Of a stretch of 64,000 nt of DNA, positions 8,908 to 16,979 are shown one piece after another. Every line of letters begins with the position of its first letter. The first letter of the stretch is position 1. Source of the stretch: Parabacteroides timonensis (GTDB taxonomy: Bacteria; Bacteroidota; Bacteroidia; Bacteroidales; Tannerellaceae); NCBI RefSeq assembly GCF_900128505.1, contig NZ_LT669941.1:793526-857525 (forward strand), in the 5' to 3' direction. The position numbers and the translations under genes were made by a program. The notes under the pieces were generated by a model, which worked only from the letters and a program-made list of their open reading frames with translations, ran no database searches and had not been told where the DNA came from.

Positions 8908-11211
8908 ATGTACAAACAATTTTTTGCAGCTTGTTCCCTTACCGGAGCATTATTGCTGAGTGCATGTTCGCCCACAACGCCTGTGGCACATGATGTATCT
9001 ATTATTCCTATCCCCAAAGAGATCAAGAATGTCAATGGCGAGTTCACTTTGAAAGACGGCATGAATATCGGTGTTGCCGACAAGCAATTATTACCGGCAG
9101 CCAACTATCTTTCCGGCCTGTTATCCCGTGCAACCGGCTATATATATAATGTACGCGAAGGAGATGGCGACATTTCCCTTGCAGTCAGTGATATTGCAGG
9201 GCAAAACGAAGGAGCCTATACTTTGGATGTGTCTTCCGGTAAAATTCAGATCAAAGGAAATACGTATGGCGGCGTAATCTCCGGTATCGAATCGCTTCGC
9301 CAGCTTCTTCCGGCAGAGATCGAATCACCGGAAGTTGTAGCGGATATTACCTGGAGTGTTCCGGCCGTCCGGATCACAGACGCACCGCGTTTCGGTTGGA
9401 GAGGGATGATGCTGGATGTTTCACGTCATTTCTCAACGAAAGAAGAAGTGAAAGAATTGCTCGATATGATGGCTCTCTATAAGCTGAACAAATTCCACTG
9501 GCATCTGACCGACGACCAGGGTTGGCGTATCGAAATAAAGAAATATCCGTTGCTTACGGAAAAAGGAGCCTGGCGTACCTTTAACAGCCAGGACCGCGAA
9601 TGCCTGAGACGGGCTAAAGCGGAGGATAATCCGGACTTTGAATTGCCGGCAGAGAAGCTGCGCATTACACAAGGTGATACTTTGTACGGAGGTTTCTATA
9701 CCCAGGATGATATCAAAGAGATCGTGGAATATGCCGGCGTTCGTGGTATCGACGTAATTCCTGAAGTGGATATGCCAGGGCACATGCTGGCTGCTGTAAG
9801 CAACTATTCAGGTGTTTCCTGTTTCAATGAAACTGGCTGGGGATCTATTTTTTCGTCGCCGGTTTGTCCGGGTAAAGACTCGGCCCTCGAGTTTTGTAAA
9901 AATGTTTACAGCGAAATAATCCCTCTTTTCCCTTATAAATATGTCCATCTGGGTGCGGATGAAGTGGAAAAGACAAACTGGAAGAAATGTCCGGATTGTC
10001 AGAAACGGATGAAGGATAACGGGCTGAAAACAGAAGAAGAGTTGCAGGCCTGGTTCGTTCATAATATGGAAAAATTCTTCAACGAGAACGGAAAAGAGAT
10101 GATCGGTTGGGATGAAATCCTGGAAGGCGGACTTTCTCCGACGGCAACAATTATGTGGTGGCGTACCTGGCATCCGCAATCGGTTCCTGATGCAACGGCA
10201 CAAGGCAACCATGCTATTCTTTCACCGAACGCTAATTTCTACTTCGATTACCAACAGGATAAAAATTCACTGCCGGGCGTTTACAACTTCAATCCGATGC
10301 TCGAGTCGCTGAATGATGCACAAAAGGCTTTGATCATGGGTATTCAGGCTAATCTGTGGTGTGAATGGATTCCGTCGTTCGAACGGGTACAGTATATGAT
10401 TATGCCCCGTATGATGGCAATGGCCGAACTGGCATGGAGCGATCCTTCCGTAAAGAGCTGGGACGGTTTCAAAGAAAGAATGGTGAAACAGTTTCCGCGC
10501 CTGAACATCATGAATGTAAATTATCGTATGCCGGACCTGGAAGGTTTCAACAACACGAATGCTTTCATTGGCGAAGGAACTGTTACGATAACCTGTCTTG
10601 ATCCAAGTGCGGAAATTCATTATACAACCGACGGCAGTATCCCGACATTGGAATCTCCGCAGTATACAGAACCGATCAAGGTAACGGAAACAACCGACTT
10701 TACCTTCCGCACTTTCCGTCCGAACGGGAAGAAAGGCGATATCGTAAAGACCCGTTATATCAAGAGCGAGTATGCTCCGGCTGTAGAAGCAACTCCTTCA
10801 AAGAAAGGTTTGCAGGCGGTATGGCATGAGTTCAAAGGCAATAAATGTGCAGATATTGAAAAGGCTCCGGTCAATGGCACTTATGAAGTGTCTGAAGTAA
10901 CTATTCCGGCAGATGTAAAAGGTAATATCGGTCTGGTTGTATCCGGTTATTTCAATGCTCCTGAAGATGGTATTTACACCTTCAACCTGATGTCCGACGA
11001 TGGCAGTACGCTGACGATCGACGGGGAAATGGTTGTCGATAATGACGGCCCTCATTCTCCGCGTGAAGTGGTAGGCCAGAAAGCATTAGCGAAAGGTTTG
11101 CATCCGATTCAGGTGAAATACTTCGACAGCAACGGCGGCCTGCTTCAATTGAAGGTACTGACTGCCGATGGTAAAGAAATACCTGTTAATGCTGATATGT
11201 TTGTTTATTAA
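8908..11211 (+). CDS. beta-N-acetylhexosaminidase, GH20, with C-terminal PA14 domain
   Basis: Surface or periplasmic lipoprotein removing terminal GlcNAc/GalNAc from glycans. From the ATG at 8908 (767 residues) it opens with an SPII signal and lipobox LLSAC (Cys20). A GH20 N-domain (about 30-150) is followed by the TIM barrel (about 155-510). The barrel has HLTDDQGWRIE and the catalytic pair HLGADEVE (Asp351, Glu352) used in substrate-assisted hydrolysis. A short domain (IHYTTDGSIPT) and a PA14-type sandwich (SDDGSTLTIDGEMVVDNDG) close the protein. The longer frame starting at 8860 would run through the promoter box and lacks a signal peptide. Confidence 0.94.
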   Translation: MYKQFFAACSLTGALLLSACSPTTPVAHDVSIIPIPKEIKNVNGEFTLKDGMNIGVADKQLLPAANYLSGLLSRATGYIYNVREGDGDISLAVSDIAGQNEGAYTLDVSSGKIQIKGNTYGGVISGIESLRQLLPAEIESPEVVADITWSVPAVRITDAPRFGWRGMMLDVSRHFSTKEEVKELLDMMALYKLNKFHWHLTDDQGWRIEIKKYPLLTEKGAWRTFNSQDRECLRRAKAEDNPDFELPAEKLRITQGDTLYGGFYTQDDIKEIVEYAGVRGIDVIPEVDMPGHMLAAVSNYSGVSCFNETGWGSIFSSPVCPGKDSALEFCKNVYSEIIPLFPYKYVHLGADEVEKTNWKKCPDCQKRMKDNGLKTEEELQAWFVHNMEKFFNENGKEMIGWDEILEGGLSPTATIMWWRTWHPQSVPDATAQGNHAILSPNANFYFDYQQDKNSLPGVYNFNPMLESLNDAQKALIMGIQANLWCEWIPSFERVQYMIMPRMMAMAELAWSDPSVKSWDGFKERMVKQFPRLNIMNVNYRMPDLEGFNNTNAFIGEGTVTITCLDPSAEIHYTTDGSIPTLESPQYTEPIKVTETTDFTFRTFRPNGKKGDIVKTRYIKSEYAPAVEATPSKKGLQAVWHEFKGNKCADIEKAPVNGTYEVSEVTIPADVKGNIGLVVSGYFNAPEDGIYTFNLMSDDGSTLTIDGEMVVDNDGPHSPREVVGQKALAKGLHPIQVKYFDSNGGLLQLKVLTADGKEIPVNADMFVY

Positions 11212-11232
11212 GAAAGATAAGGCATAATCTCA

Positions 11233-11276
11233 AAAATCCCCGTAAAGAAAGGTAATAACTTCTTTACGGGGATTTT
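11233..11276 (+). terminator. terminator after GH20 gene
   Basis: AAAATCCCCGTAAAGAA (11233-11249) pairs perfectly over 17 bp with TTCTTTACGGGGATTTT (11260-11276). Confidence 0.88.
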
Positions 11277-11357
11277 CTATTATTTCTCTTATTGCTTATT
11301 ATCTTTAAACCTACTACCAACTAATCCTTTAGTTATAACTTATAAACTGAAAGACCT

Positions 11358-11445
11358 TCGTCGTCAAGCTTTGCGACGGCCATCGTTAAGCTTGATGACG
11401 GTGCTCGGTAAGCTTAACGACCAAGGTCGTTAAGTGAATAGGATA
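11358..11445. repeat. tandem 22-bp repeat with AAGCTT palindromic core, 4 units
   Basis: AAGCTT occurs at 11366, 11388 and 11410, exactly 22 bp apart, each inside a wider imperfect palindrome of the form CGTTAAGCTTnATGACG. A decayed fourth unit (GTCGTTAAGTGA) is in register at 11432. The units abut with no spacer. They lie in a 446-bp gene-free region between the GH20 terminator and pepP. Confidence 0.75.
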
Positions 11446-11529
11446 TAATGTTCGACTTAATCGGTCCTGACTTACGGGCTAATGGTCATAAGTATAAGTA
11501 CTAATAATAAGTAATATGAAAAAAATAAA
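11446..11529. other. gene-free stretch
   Basis: AT-rich sequence between two repeat clusters. It contains a further loose relative of the repeat (TTCGACTTAATCGGTC) but no coding frame. Confidence 0.4.
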
Positions 11530-11640
11530 GGTGAAGGGTTTAAGCCAACCCTTCACCTTTTCAGGAAACCCTTCACCTGTATTTTGAACGTTTTATAGAC
11601 TGTTTTACAACGCATTAACCTCTGAAAGGTGAACGGTGAA
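11530..11640. repeat. GGTGAA/TTCACC inverted and direct repeats
   Basis: AAGGTGAAGGGTT and AACCCTTCACCTT (about 11529-11559) form a perfect 13-bp hairpin with a 6-nt loop. The right arm recurs as ACCCTTCACCTG ending at 11579. Two more GGTGAA copies follow at 11628 and 11635. The first hairpin may also end transcription toward pepP or from GH20. Confidence 0.6.
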
Positions 11641-11722
11641 CAGTTTGAACGTTGTTTTTACTATGTAGAGTAAAGAACGAGTGATAAAACAAGTTCATTT
11701 ATTCCAGACAACAGCATAATGT

Positions 11723-13096
11723 TTATCTCAGTGCTTCCACTTCTTCCGTGTGCAAAGGTATCTTTTTACCGAGCAGACGGGCACCGTCTTCAGTAATCAG
11801 GTAATCTTCTTCGTTACGGATACCGCTGAAATCTTTATAAGTTACCAGTTTTTCGTAATTGATAAATTCGGTAAACTTATTCTGGCCTCTCCACAAATCC
11901 ATCAGTTCAGGGATAAAGTAAACACCCGGTTCGATAGTAAGAACGAAGCCCGGTTCCAGTTTACGTCCCAGGCGGAGGGACTTACGACCGAATTCCGTAC
12001 TCTTCGGCTGTCCGTCGTAACCAACATATACTTCACCCAGATTTTCCATATCATGTACATCCAATCCCATCATGTGCCCCAGTCCACACGGCATGAACAT
12101 AGCGTGAGCACCAGCCTTTACAGCTTCCATCGGATCCCCTTTAACGAAGCCAAGATCTTTCAGACCTTCCATGATCACTTTACAAGACAACTCATAAACA
12201 TCTACAAAAGGAATGCCCGGACGTAATGCTGCCACAGCAGCCTCGTGTGCAGCCACCTGGATATCATAAATATCTTTCTGACGGGTAGTGAATTTTGAGT
12301 CGGCAGGAATGGTAGACGACATATCACCGGCATAACCCATTTCTGTTTCTGCACCGGCATCCAACAGCAGCATATCGCCACTCTTAATCATATTACTATG
12401 ATCATGGTTGTGCAATGTCTGGCCATTGATCGTTGCAATAATAGGGAAGGACAGTTGATAGTCGTTTGCAAAAGCCACTTCAGCAACAGCTGCTGCCACT
12501 TCGCTTTCCCGGATTCCCGGACGAACGGTACGCATTGCAGTCAAATGCATATCGGCTGTTACCGTACAAGCCTTTTCTATTTCAACGATTTCTTCGGCCG
12601 TCTTATAATTACGCTGGTTAACAACGCCCATGATAAAAGGAACGGAAGGTTGTTCTGTGCCCGGTACTATACCCAGCCATTGGAACAGTTTGATCTGATG
12701 TTCGGCACGGTAAGTAGGCAGGTAATGAACACGCTGGCTTTTCTGCTGTGCAGCTTTCAGGTATGTTTCTATTTCTTTAAACGGACGAACTTCGGTAATA
12801 CCGGCAGCTTCACTCTTTTCTTTCAGGGTAGGCTGCGTACCCATCCATACGATTGCATCGATGGTCAGTTCGTCGCCGAAAATAATTTCTTTATCGTTGT
12901 CAATATCGATGATGGCAGACAATCCGGCGTAGGGAAGTCCGAAGAAATATAAGAAGGTGGAGTCCTGGCGGAAGTGGTATGTATTATCTGCATAGTTCAT
13001 ACCCGATTCATCATTTCCGAGGAAAAGCAACAAACCTGAACCGATAGTCTGTTTCAGTTTAGCCCTGCGGGCCATATACGTTTCTTTGCTAAACAT
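11723..13096 (-). CDS. pepP: Xaa-Pro aminopeptidase (M24B)
   Basis: Cytosolic metallopeptidase removing an N-terminal residue before proline; 457 residues. An N-terminal creatinase-like domain (1-165) precedes the pita-bread catalytic domain. The metal ligands are visible: LLLDAGAE and GYAGDMSS (two Asp), GLGHMMGLDVHD (His), TIEPGVYF (Glu) and NEEDYLI (Glu). It stands alone on the minus strand; a TATCTTTG box lies 27 nt upstream of the ATG. Confidence 0.93.
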   Translation of the reverse strand: MFSKETYMARRAKLKQTIGSGLLLFLGNDESGMNYADNTYHFRQDSTFLYFFGLPYAGLSAIIDIDNDKEIIFGDELTIDAIVWMGTQPTLKEKSEAAGITEVRPFKEIETYLKAAQQKSQRVHYLPTYRAEHQIKLFQWLGIVPGTEQPSVPFIMGVVNQRNYKTAEEIVEIEKACTVTADMHLTAMRTVRPGIRESEVAAAVAEVAFANDYQLSFPIIATINGQTLHNHDHSNMIKSGDMLLLDAGAETEMGYAGDMSSTIPADSKFTTRQKDIYDIQVAAHEAAVAALRPGIPFVDVYELSCKVIMEGLKDLGFVKGDPMEAVKAGAHAMFMPCGLGHMMGLDVHDMENLGEVYVGYDGQPKSTEFGRKSLRLGRKLEPGFVLTIEPGVYFIPELMDLWRGQNKFTEFINYEKLVTYKDFSGIRNEEDYLITEDGARLLGKKIPLHTEEVEALR

Positions 13097-13122
13097 AACT
13101 TTAGGATTTTATTTATTGCTAC

Positions 13123-13130
13123 CAAAGATA
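13123..13130 (-). promoter_or_regulatory. -7 box TATCTTTG for pepP
   Basis: The minus strand reads TATCTTTG, 27 nt before the pepP ATG; no convincing -33 box. Confidence 0.5.
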
Positions 13131-13209
13131 GTAATTAATATAAACTAACAGGCATCTATTAAAAAATATTTCTTACATTGGCGTCACGAAATTAAACCTT
13201 GCATACATT

Positions 13210-13554
13210 ATGAAGATTCAGCAGATACAAGAACTTACTGAAGCGACCGTAGCATGCGGAAGCGATAAGCTAGACTATGAAGTGCAATGCGCTTTTGCCA
13301 GCGACCTGATGAGCGATGTGCTGACGGTGGATTGTAATGAAGTAATTCTCATCACCGGACTATGCAATCTGCAAACGATCCGTACGGCCGAAATGGCAGA
13401 TGTTTCCTGCATCCTTTTCGTCAGAGGGAAACGGGCGACGGACGAGATGTTGACAGTAGCGGCGGAAAACAATATGATTCTGCTGGAGACGGAACATTCC
13501 ATGTATCATACAATAGGGGAGTTATACAGTTGCGGCCTTTTGCCTGTATTTTAA
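13210..13554 (+). CDS. DRTGG domain protein 1
   Basis: A 114-residue stand-alone DRTGG-type domain, first gene of a six-gene operon. The fold is suggested by the early MKIQQIQELTEATVACG, the central ASDLMSDVLT and the later ADVSCILFVRGKRATDEM with alternating strands and helices. The domain binds ligands or partners in several regulatory proteins; no catalytic residues are known. A second, related copy occurs in the same operon at 15368. The next gene begins 18 nt after its stop. Confidence 0.8.
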   Translation: MKIQQIQELTEATVACGSDKLDYEVQCAFASDLMSDVLTVDCNEVILITGLCNLQTIRTAEMADVSCILFVRGKRATDEMLTVAAENNMILLETEHSMYHTIGELYSCGLLPVF

Positions 13555-13572
13555 AGAAAGGAGAAAATCTGT

Positions 13573-13995
13573 ATGCAATTTAGTTTTGAACTGGAAGGGG
13601 GAAACTTCTCAAAAGCCGGATACGCATCCAGCCAGATAAAGAAGGTGTTGAAGCAATTATCAATCGATTCCCGTATCATAAAAAGGATCGTTGTCGCTTT
13701 ATATGAGGCGGAAGTCAACGTGGTAGCCCATGCCTGGCGCGGAAATGTATCTGCTACATTGGATGCCGACAAGATAACTCTGGTACTGAAAGACGAGGGA
13801 CCCGGTATTCCTGATATATCCCAGGCTATGCAGGAAGGTTTTTCTACTGCTTCACCGGCTGTACGGGAGATGGGATTCGGTGCCGGAATGGGGCTTCCTA
13901 ATATGAAGAAAAATGTGGACGAACTAACAATAGAGAGCCAGGTAGGCGTAGGAACGACTGTACGCATGATTACCTGGTTCGCAACAAAGGAGTAA
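13573..13995 (+). CDS. anti-sigma-factor-like ATP-binding protein (HATPase, RsbW type)
   Basis: A 140-residue GHKL ATPase domain with no dimerisation or phospho-acceptor His region, as in RsbW-like serine kinases. N box EAEVNVVAHA, G1 box DEGPGIPD and G2 box GFGAGMGLPN are all present. It is preceded by a good Shine-Dalgarno (AAAGGAG), unusual for this genome. It lies 6 nt before the hydrogenase-like gene. Related gene sets beside [FeFe] hydrogenases are known in clostridia and Thermotoga (from memory). A role in relaying redox state is inferred. Confidence 0.82.
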   Translation: MQFSFELEGGNFSKAGYASSQIKKVLKQLSIDSRIIKRIVVALYEAEVNVVAHAWRGNVSATLDADKITLVLKDEGPGIPDISQAMQEGFSTASPAVREMGFGAGMGLPNMKKNVDELTIESQVGVGTTVRMITWFATKE

Positions 13996-14001
13996 TGCAT
14001 C

Positions 14002-15381
14002 ATGGAGAAAACCAAATTTTATCATGCCCTGAAGATCGATAACGATCGTTGCATCGGCTGCACCCATTGTATGACGAAATGTCCTACACGGGCAGTCCGT
14101 ATCCGCGATGGAAAAGCTGTGATCCGCAAAGACTGGTGTGTCGATTGCGGTGAATGCCTGAAAGCTTGTCCGACGGAAGCGATCTCTGTGGAACAGGATG
14201 ACTTCCAGAAAATATTTGGTTACGAGTGCCGTGTGGCCTTGGTTCCTACGGTTTTTATCGGTCAGTTCTCGAAATATACAACAGAAGAAGAGATATTCAG
14301 TGCGCTGTATGAGCTTGGATTTACTCATGTCTATCAGGTCGAATTTACAGCCGACATGATACATCGCGAAATGCTCCGGCAAATGGAACTTGCCGAAGAG
14401 AAGCCGGTAATCAGTTCTTTCTGTCCGGCTATTGTGCGCCTGATACAGATCCGTTTCCCGGCACTGGTCGATAATATCCTGCTGGTGAAAACTCCGGTGA
14501 ATGCGACGGCAACTTATTACCATCAGGTATTGACGGAAGAAGGATACGAGCCGGAGCAGATCGGCCTCTTTTACGTCACACCTTGTGCCGCCAAAATTGC
14601 AGCCCTGAAAGGGGAAGATGGATATTCTTCCACAATCAACGGGGTGATCAATATGGATACATTATATAATAAGGTATATCATATCCTACAAAACCGTTCG
14701 AAGGGCTACAAACCCGAATGTGTTCTTCCGCCGGCACTCACTAAGAAAGAAATGCGGTGGAGCCAGACAGGAGGGGAGGCTAAACACTTCTCCGGACGTT
14801 GTCTTGCCATCGATGAAATACATAATGTGATCGATTTCCTGGAACGGATGGAAACCACCAACGAGATTCGTAATGTTGACTTTCTCGAACTTCGTGCCTG
14901 CGACCGTAGCTGTGCCGGAGGTGTACTTGCCGTTGCTAACCGTTTCCTGACTTCCGAGCGGATCATGAAACGGTCGATGAAACGTGACAAGGCTCCGCTT
15001 ATCTATGCCTCCGAACGTTTCGGCGCTTTGGCTTATTTGAAACAGCACATTACCATCCGTCCGCTTCAGCCTAATCCGAAACTGCTTTATGATGGCAGTA
15101 TCGAAGAAGTATTGAAGAAGATGGAACAGGTGCGTCGCCTGATGTGTTACCTGCCGGGTATCGACTGCGGGGCTTGTGGAAACCCGAACTGCCAGAGCTT
15201 GGCTGAAGACATAGTACGCCATGAAGCTCAGTTCAGCGACTGTGTCTTTATGCAGCGTAACATGGAGAAGCATGGTAAACTGGATCAGGAACATGCCTTC
15301 CGTCTGATTGAAAAGACCTGGGGGAAAGATCGTTTAAATAAGGATTGTTATAAGAAAGGAGCAAAATATGAAGGTCAGTGA
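14002..15381 (+). CDS. [FeFe]-hydrogenase-like iron-sulfur sensor protein
   Basis: A 459-residue protein. Residues 10-60 hold two [4Fe-4S] motifs (CIGCTHCMTKCP and CVDCGECLKACP). The middle resembles the large-subunit domain of HydA: SSFCPAIV (Cys141), TPCAAK (Cys195) and CDRSC (Cys300, Cys304) align with the three H-cluster loops. All four cysteines that hold the H-cluster cubane are kept. The extra Cys of the TSCCP motif, which relays protons in active enzymes, is Phe140. A C-terminal CGACGNPNCQ segment (from residue 389) adds another Fe-S site. It is probably a sensor, not an active hydrogenase. Its end overlaps the next gene by 14 nt. Confidence 0.85.
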   Translation: MEKTKFYHALKIDNDRCIGCTHCMTKCPTRAVRIRDGKAVIRKDWCVDCGECLKACPTEAISVEQDDFQKIFGYECRVALVPTVFIGQFSKYTTEEEIFSALYELGFTHVYQVEFTADMIHREMLRQMELAEEKPVISSFCPAIVRLIQIRFPALVDNILLVKTPVNATATYYHQVLTEEGYEPEQIGLFYVTPCAAKIAALKGEDGYSSTINGVINMDTLYNKVYHILQNRSKGYKPECVLPPALTKKEMRWSQTGGEAKHFSGRCLAIDEIHNVIDFLERMETTNEIRNVDFLELRACDRSCAGGVLAVANRFLTSERIMKRSMKRDKAPLIYASERFGALAYLKQHITIRPLQPNPKLLYDGSIEEVLKKMEQVRRLMCYLPGIDCGACGNPNCQSLAEDIVRHEAQFSDCVFMQRNMEKHGKLDQEHAFRLIEKTWGKDRLNKDCYKKGAKYEGQ

Positions 15382-15706
15382 TCTGATAAAAGAACTGGAA
15401 CTTACAGTTTTCTGCGGAGAGGAGAACCTGAATACGGAGATAAAAGGTGGTTATACCAGTGATCTGTTGAGTGACGTAATGGGACATATGGAAGAGGGGA
15501 TGCTGTGGATAACCATGCAAACCCATCAGAATATCGTAGCTGTCGGCACACTGAAAGATGCAGCAGCCGTGTTGGTAGTCAACGGAGCTTCACCGGATGA
15601 AGAAACATTGCAGAAGGGCAGAGAAGAAGGAATTCCCGTTTTGGGCACATCGCTTTCTGCTTTCATCGCTTCCGGTAAGATCTATCAACTCCTGCAAAAG
15701 ACATGA
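15368..15706 (+). CDS. DRTGG domain protein 2
   Basis: A 112-residue relative of the protein at 13210: both share the early (S)DLISELE-like helix, the central SDLLSDVMG/SDLMSDVLT segment and a late helix. It overlaps the Fe-S gene by 14 nt and the PHP gene by 4 nt, so translation is probably coupled. The two copies may form a heterodimer or give two ligand-binding modules for the ATPases of the operon. That is inference from arrangement only. Confidence 0.8.
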   Translation: MKVSDLIKELELTVFCGEENLNTEIKGGYTSDLLSDVMGHMEEGMLWITMQTHQNIVAVGTLKDAAAVLVVNGASPDEETLQKGREEGIPVLGTSLSAFIASGKIYQLLQKT

Positions 15707-16452
15707 CGCTTTACCGGGCTGATTTACACATTCATACTTGCCTTTCGCCTTGCGGAAGTCTGGATATGAGTCCTACGGTCATTGTCGAAACAGCGCTTGC
15801 CCGTGGATTGGATATCATTGCCATAACCGACCATAACAGTACTTTGCAATGTTGCGAAATACAGGCCTTGGGGGCAGAAGCCGGACTGACGGTCTTTGCC
15901 GGTGCGGAAGTTTGTACCCGTGAAGAAGCACATTGTCTGGCTTTGTTCGGAACTGAAGATTCCCGGGCTACTTTTCAGGAATACCTCGACCGGCATCTTC
16001 CGCCTGTCCCGAATGATCCCGAACGTTTTGGCGATCAGGTTTGGGTGAACCGGAACGATGAAATAATGGGAGAGGCTCCGTATCTTCTGATCTCTGCACT
16101 CGATCAAAATGTAAATCAGGTAGCTGCCTTTGTCAAAAAGCTGGGCGGACTCTTTATTGCGGCGCACGTGGAGCGGCCTTCTTTTAGCCTGATCAGCCAA
16201 CTGGGGTTTATCGATCCGTCATTGCCTTTAGATGCTATTGAATATACGGATGCTTCACGTTTTGCCCGTTTACAATCCGAACAGAAGTATCTTTCGAACT
16301 ATACGTCGTACCCGGCTTCCGATGCTCACTACCCGGAGCAGATCGGAACTAAACCTTGTCTGATACAGGCTTCGGAACCTTTATTCGATAACCTGAAGAT
16401 GGCTTACAGGAAGAGCCGGGGCCATGCAATATATTCCGCTAATCCGCTATAA
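15703..16452 (+). CDS. PHP domain phosphoesterase (TrpH-like)
   Basis: A 249-residue metal-dependent phosphoesterase of the PHP family. The N-terminal ADLHIHTCLSPCG carries the His-x-His pair, AITDHNS the next metal ligands, and FAGAEVCTREEAHC the Glu; a late SDAHYPEQIG supplies the final His. Family members hydrolyse phosphate esters such as 3',5'-bisnucleotides. The substrate here is unknown. Co-transcription with HATPase and Fe-S proteins hints at a signalling nucleotide or phospho-protein. Confidence 0.85.
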   Translation: MTLYRADLHIHTCLSPCGSLDMSPTVIVETALARGLDIIAITDHNSTLQCCEIQALGAEAGLTVFAGAEVCTREEAHCLALFGTEDSRATFQEYLDRHLPPVPNDPERFGDQVWVNRNDEIMGEAPYLLISALDQNVNQVAAFVKKLGGLFIAAHVERPSFSLISQLGFIDPSLPLDAIEYTDASRFARLQSEQKYLSNYTSYPASDAHYPEQIGTKPCLIQASEPLFDNLKMAYRKSRGHAIYSANPL

Positions 16453-16454
16453 TA

Positions 16455-16979
16455 ATGAATACGCTCACATTCCATATTACCGATATAGCTTCCAATAGTG
16501 TACGTGCCGGAGCAACCCGGATTCTTTTGGAGATCCGTATCGATGAAGATTCCGCAACGATCCGTATTGCCGATAATGGCTGTGGGATGGATGCCGAAAC
16601 AGTCTCACGTGTTACCAGTCCGTTTTATACGACCCGTACAACCCGCAAATTCGGATTGGGAATCCCTTTCCTTATTCAGAATGCGGAGCAGACAGGCGGG
16701 AGCGTAAAGATTGTATCCCAACCAGGCGAAGGTACGGAGGTTACGGCATGTTTTAATATCTCTCATATAGACTGTCCGCCCTGGGGAGACTTGCCAGGAA
16801 CCGTAGCTATGTTGATAACCGGTAATCCTGGGATCAATGTGCGTTTTATGTATAAAAAAGGAGAGCAGGAATTTGAACTGAGTACGGAAGAACTTCTAAA
16901 TGTCTTTGAAGACATCCCACTCAATCATCCAAGAGTCATACTTTCAGTGAAAGAAATGATTGCTGAAAATCTGACTTGA
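16455..16979 (+). CDS. histidine-kinase-like ATP-binding protein (HATPase)
   Basis: A 174-residue GHKL domain protein without DHp helices. N box DIASNSVRAGA, G1 box DNGCGMD, F box FYTTRTTRKFG and G2 box GLGIPFLIQNA are visible. The C-terminal 60 residues are an additional unassigned domain. It closes the six-gene operon, 2 nt after the PHP gene, and its stop codon directly abuts the stop of the convergent mltF gene. It is the second HATPase of the operon and differs from the first in its kinase-like F box. Confidence 0.82.
   Translation: MNTLTFHITDIASNSVRAGATRILLEIRIDEDSATIRIADNGCGMDAETVSRVTSPFYTTRTTRKFGLGIPFLIQNAEQTGGSVKIVSQPGEGTEVTACFNISHIDCPPWGDLPGTVAMLITGNPGINVRFMYKKGEQEFELSTEELLNVFEDIPLNHPRVILSVKEMIAENLT

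Noticed and set aside
11358..11445. CRISPR array
   Set aside because: Units are contiguous 22-mers with no unique spacers and no cas genes nearby.
14686..15294. 202-codon minus-strand frame
   Set aside because: Antisense to the Fe-S sensor gene; sequence lacks any recognisable motif.
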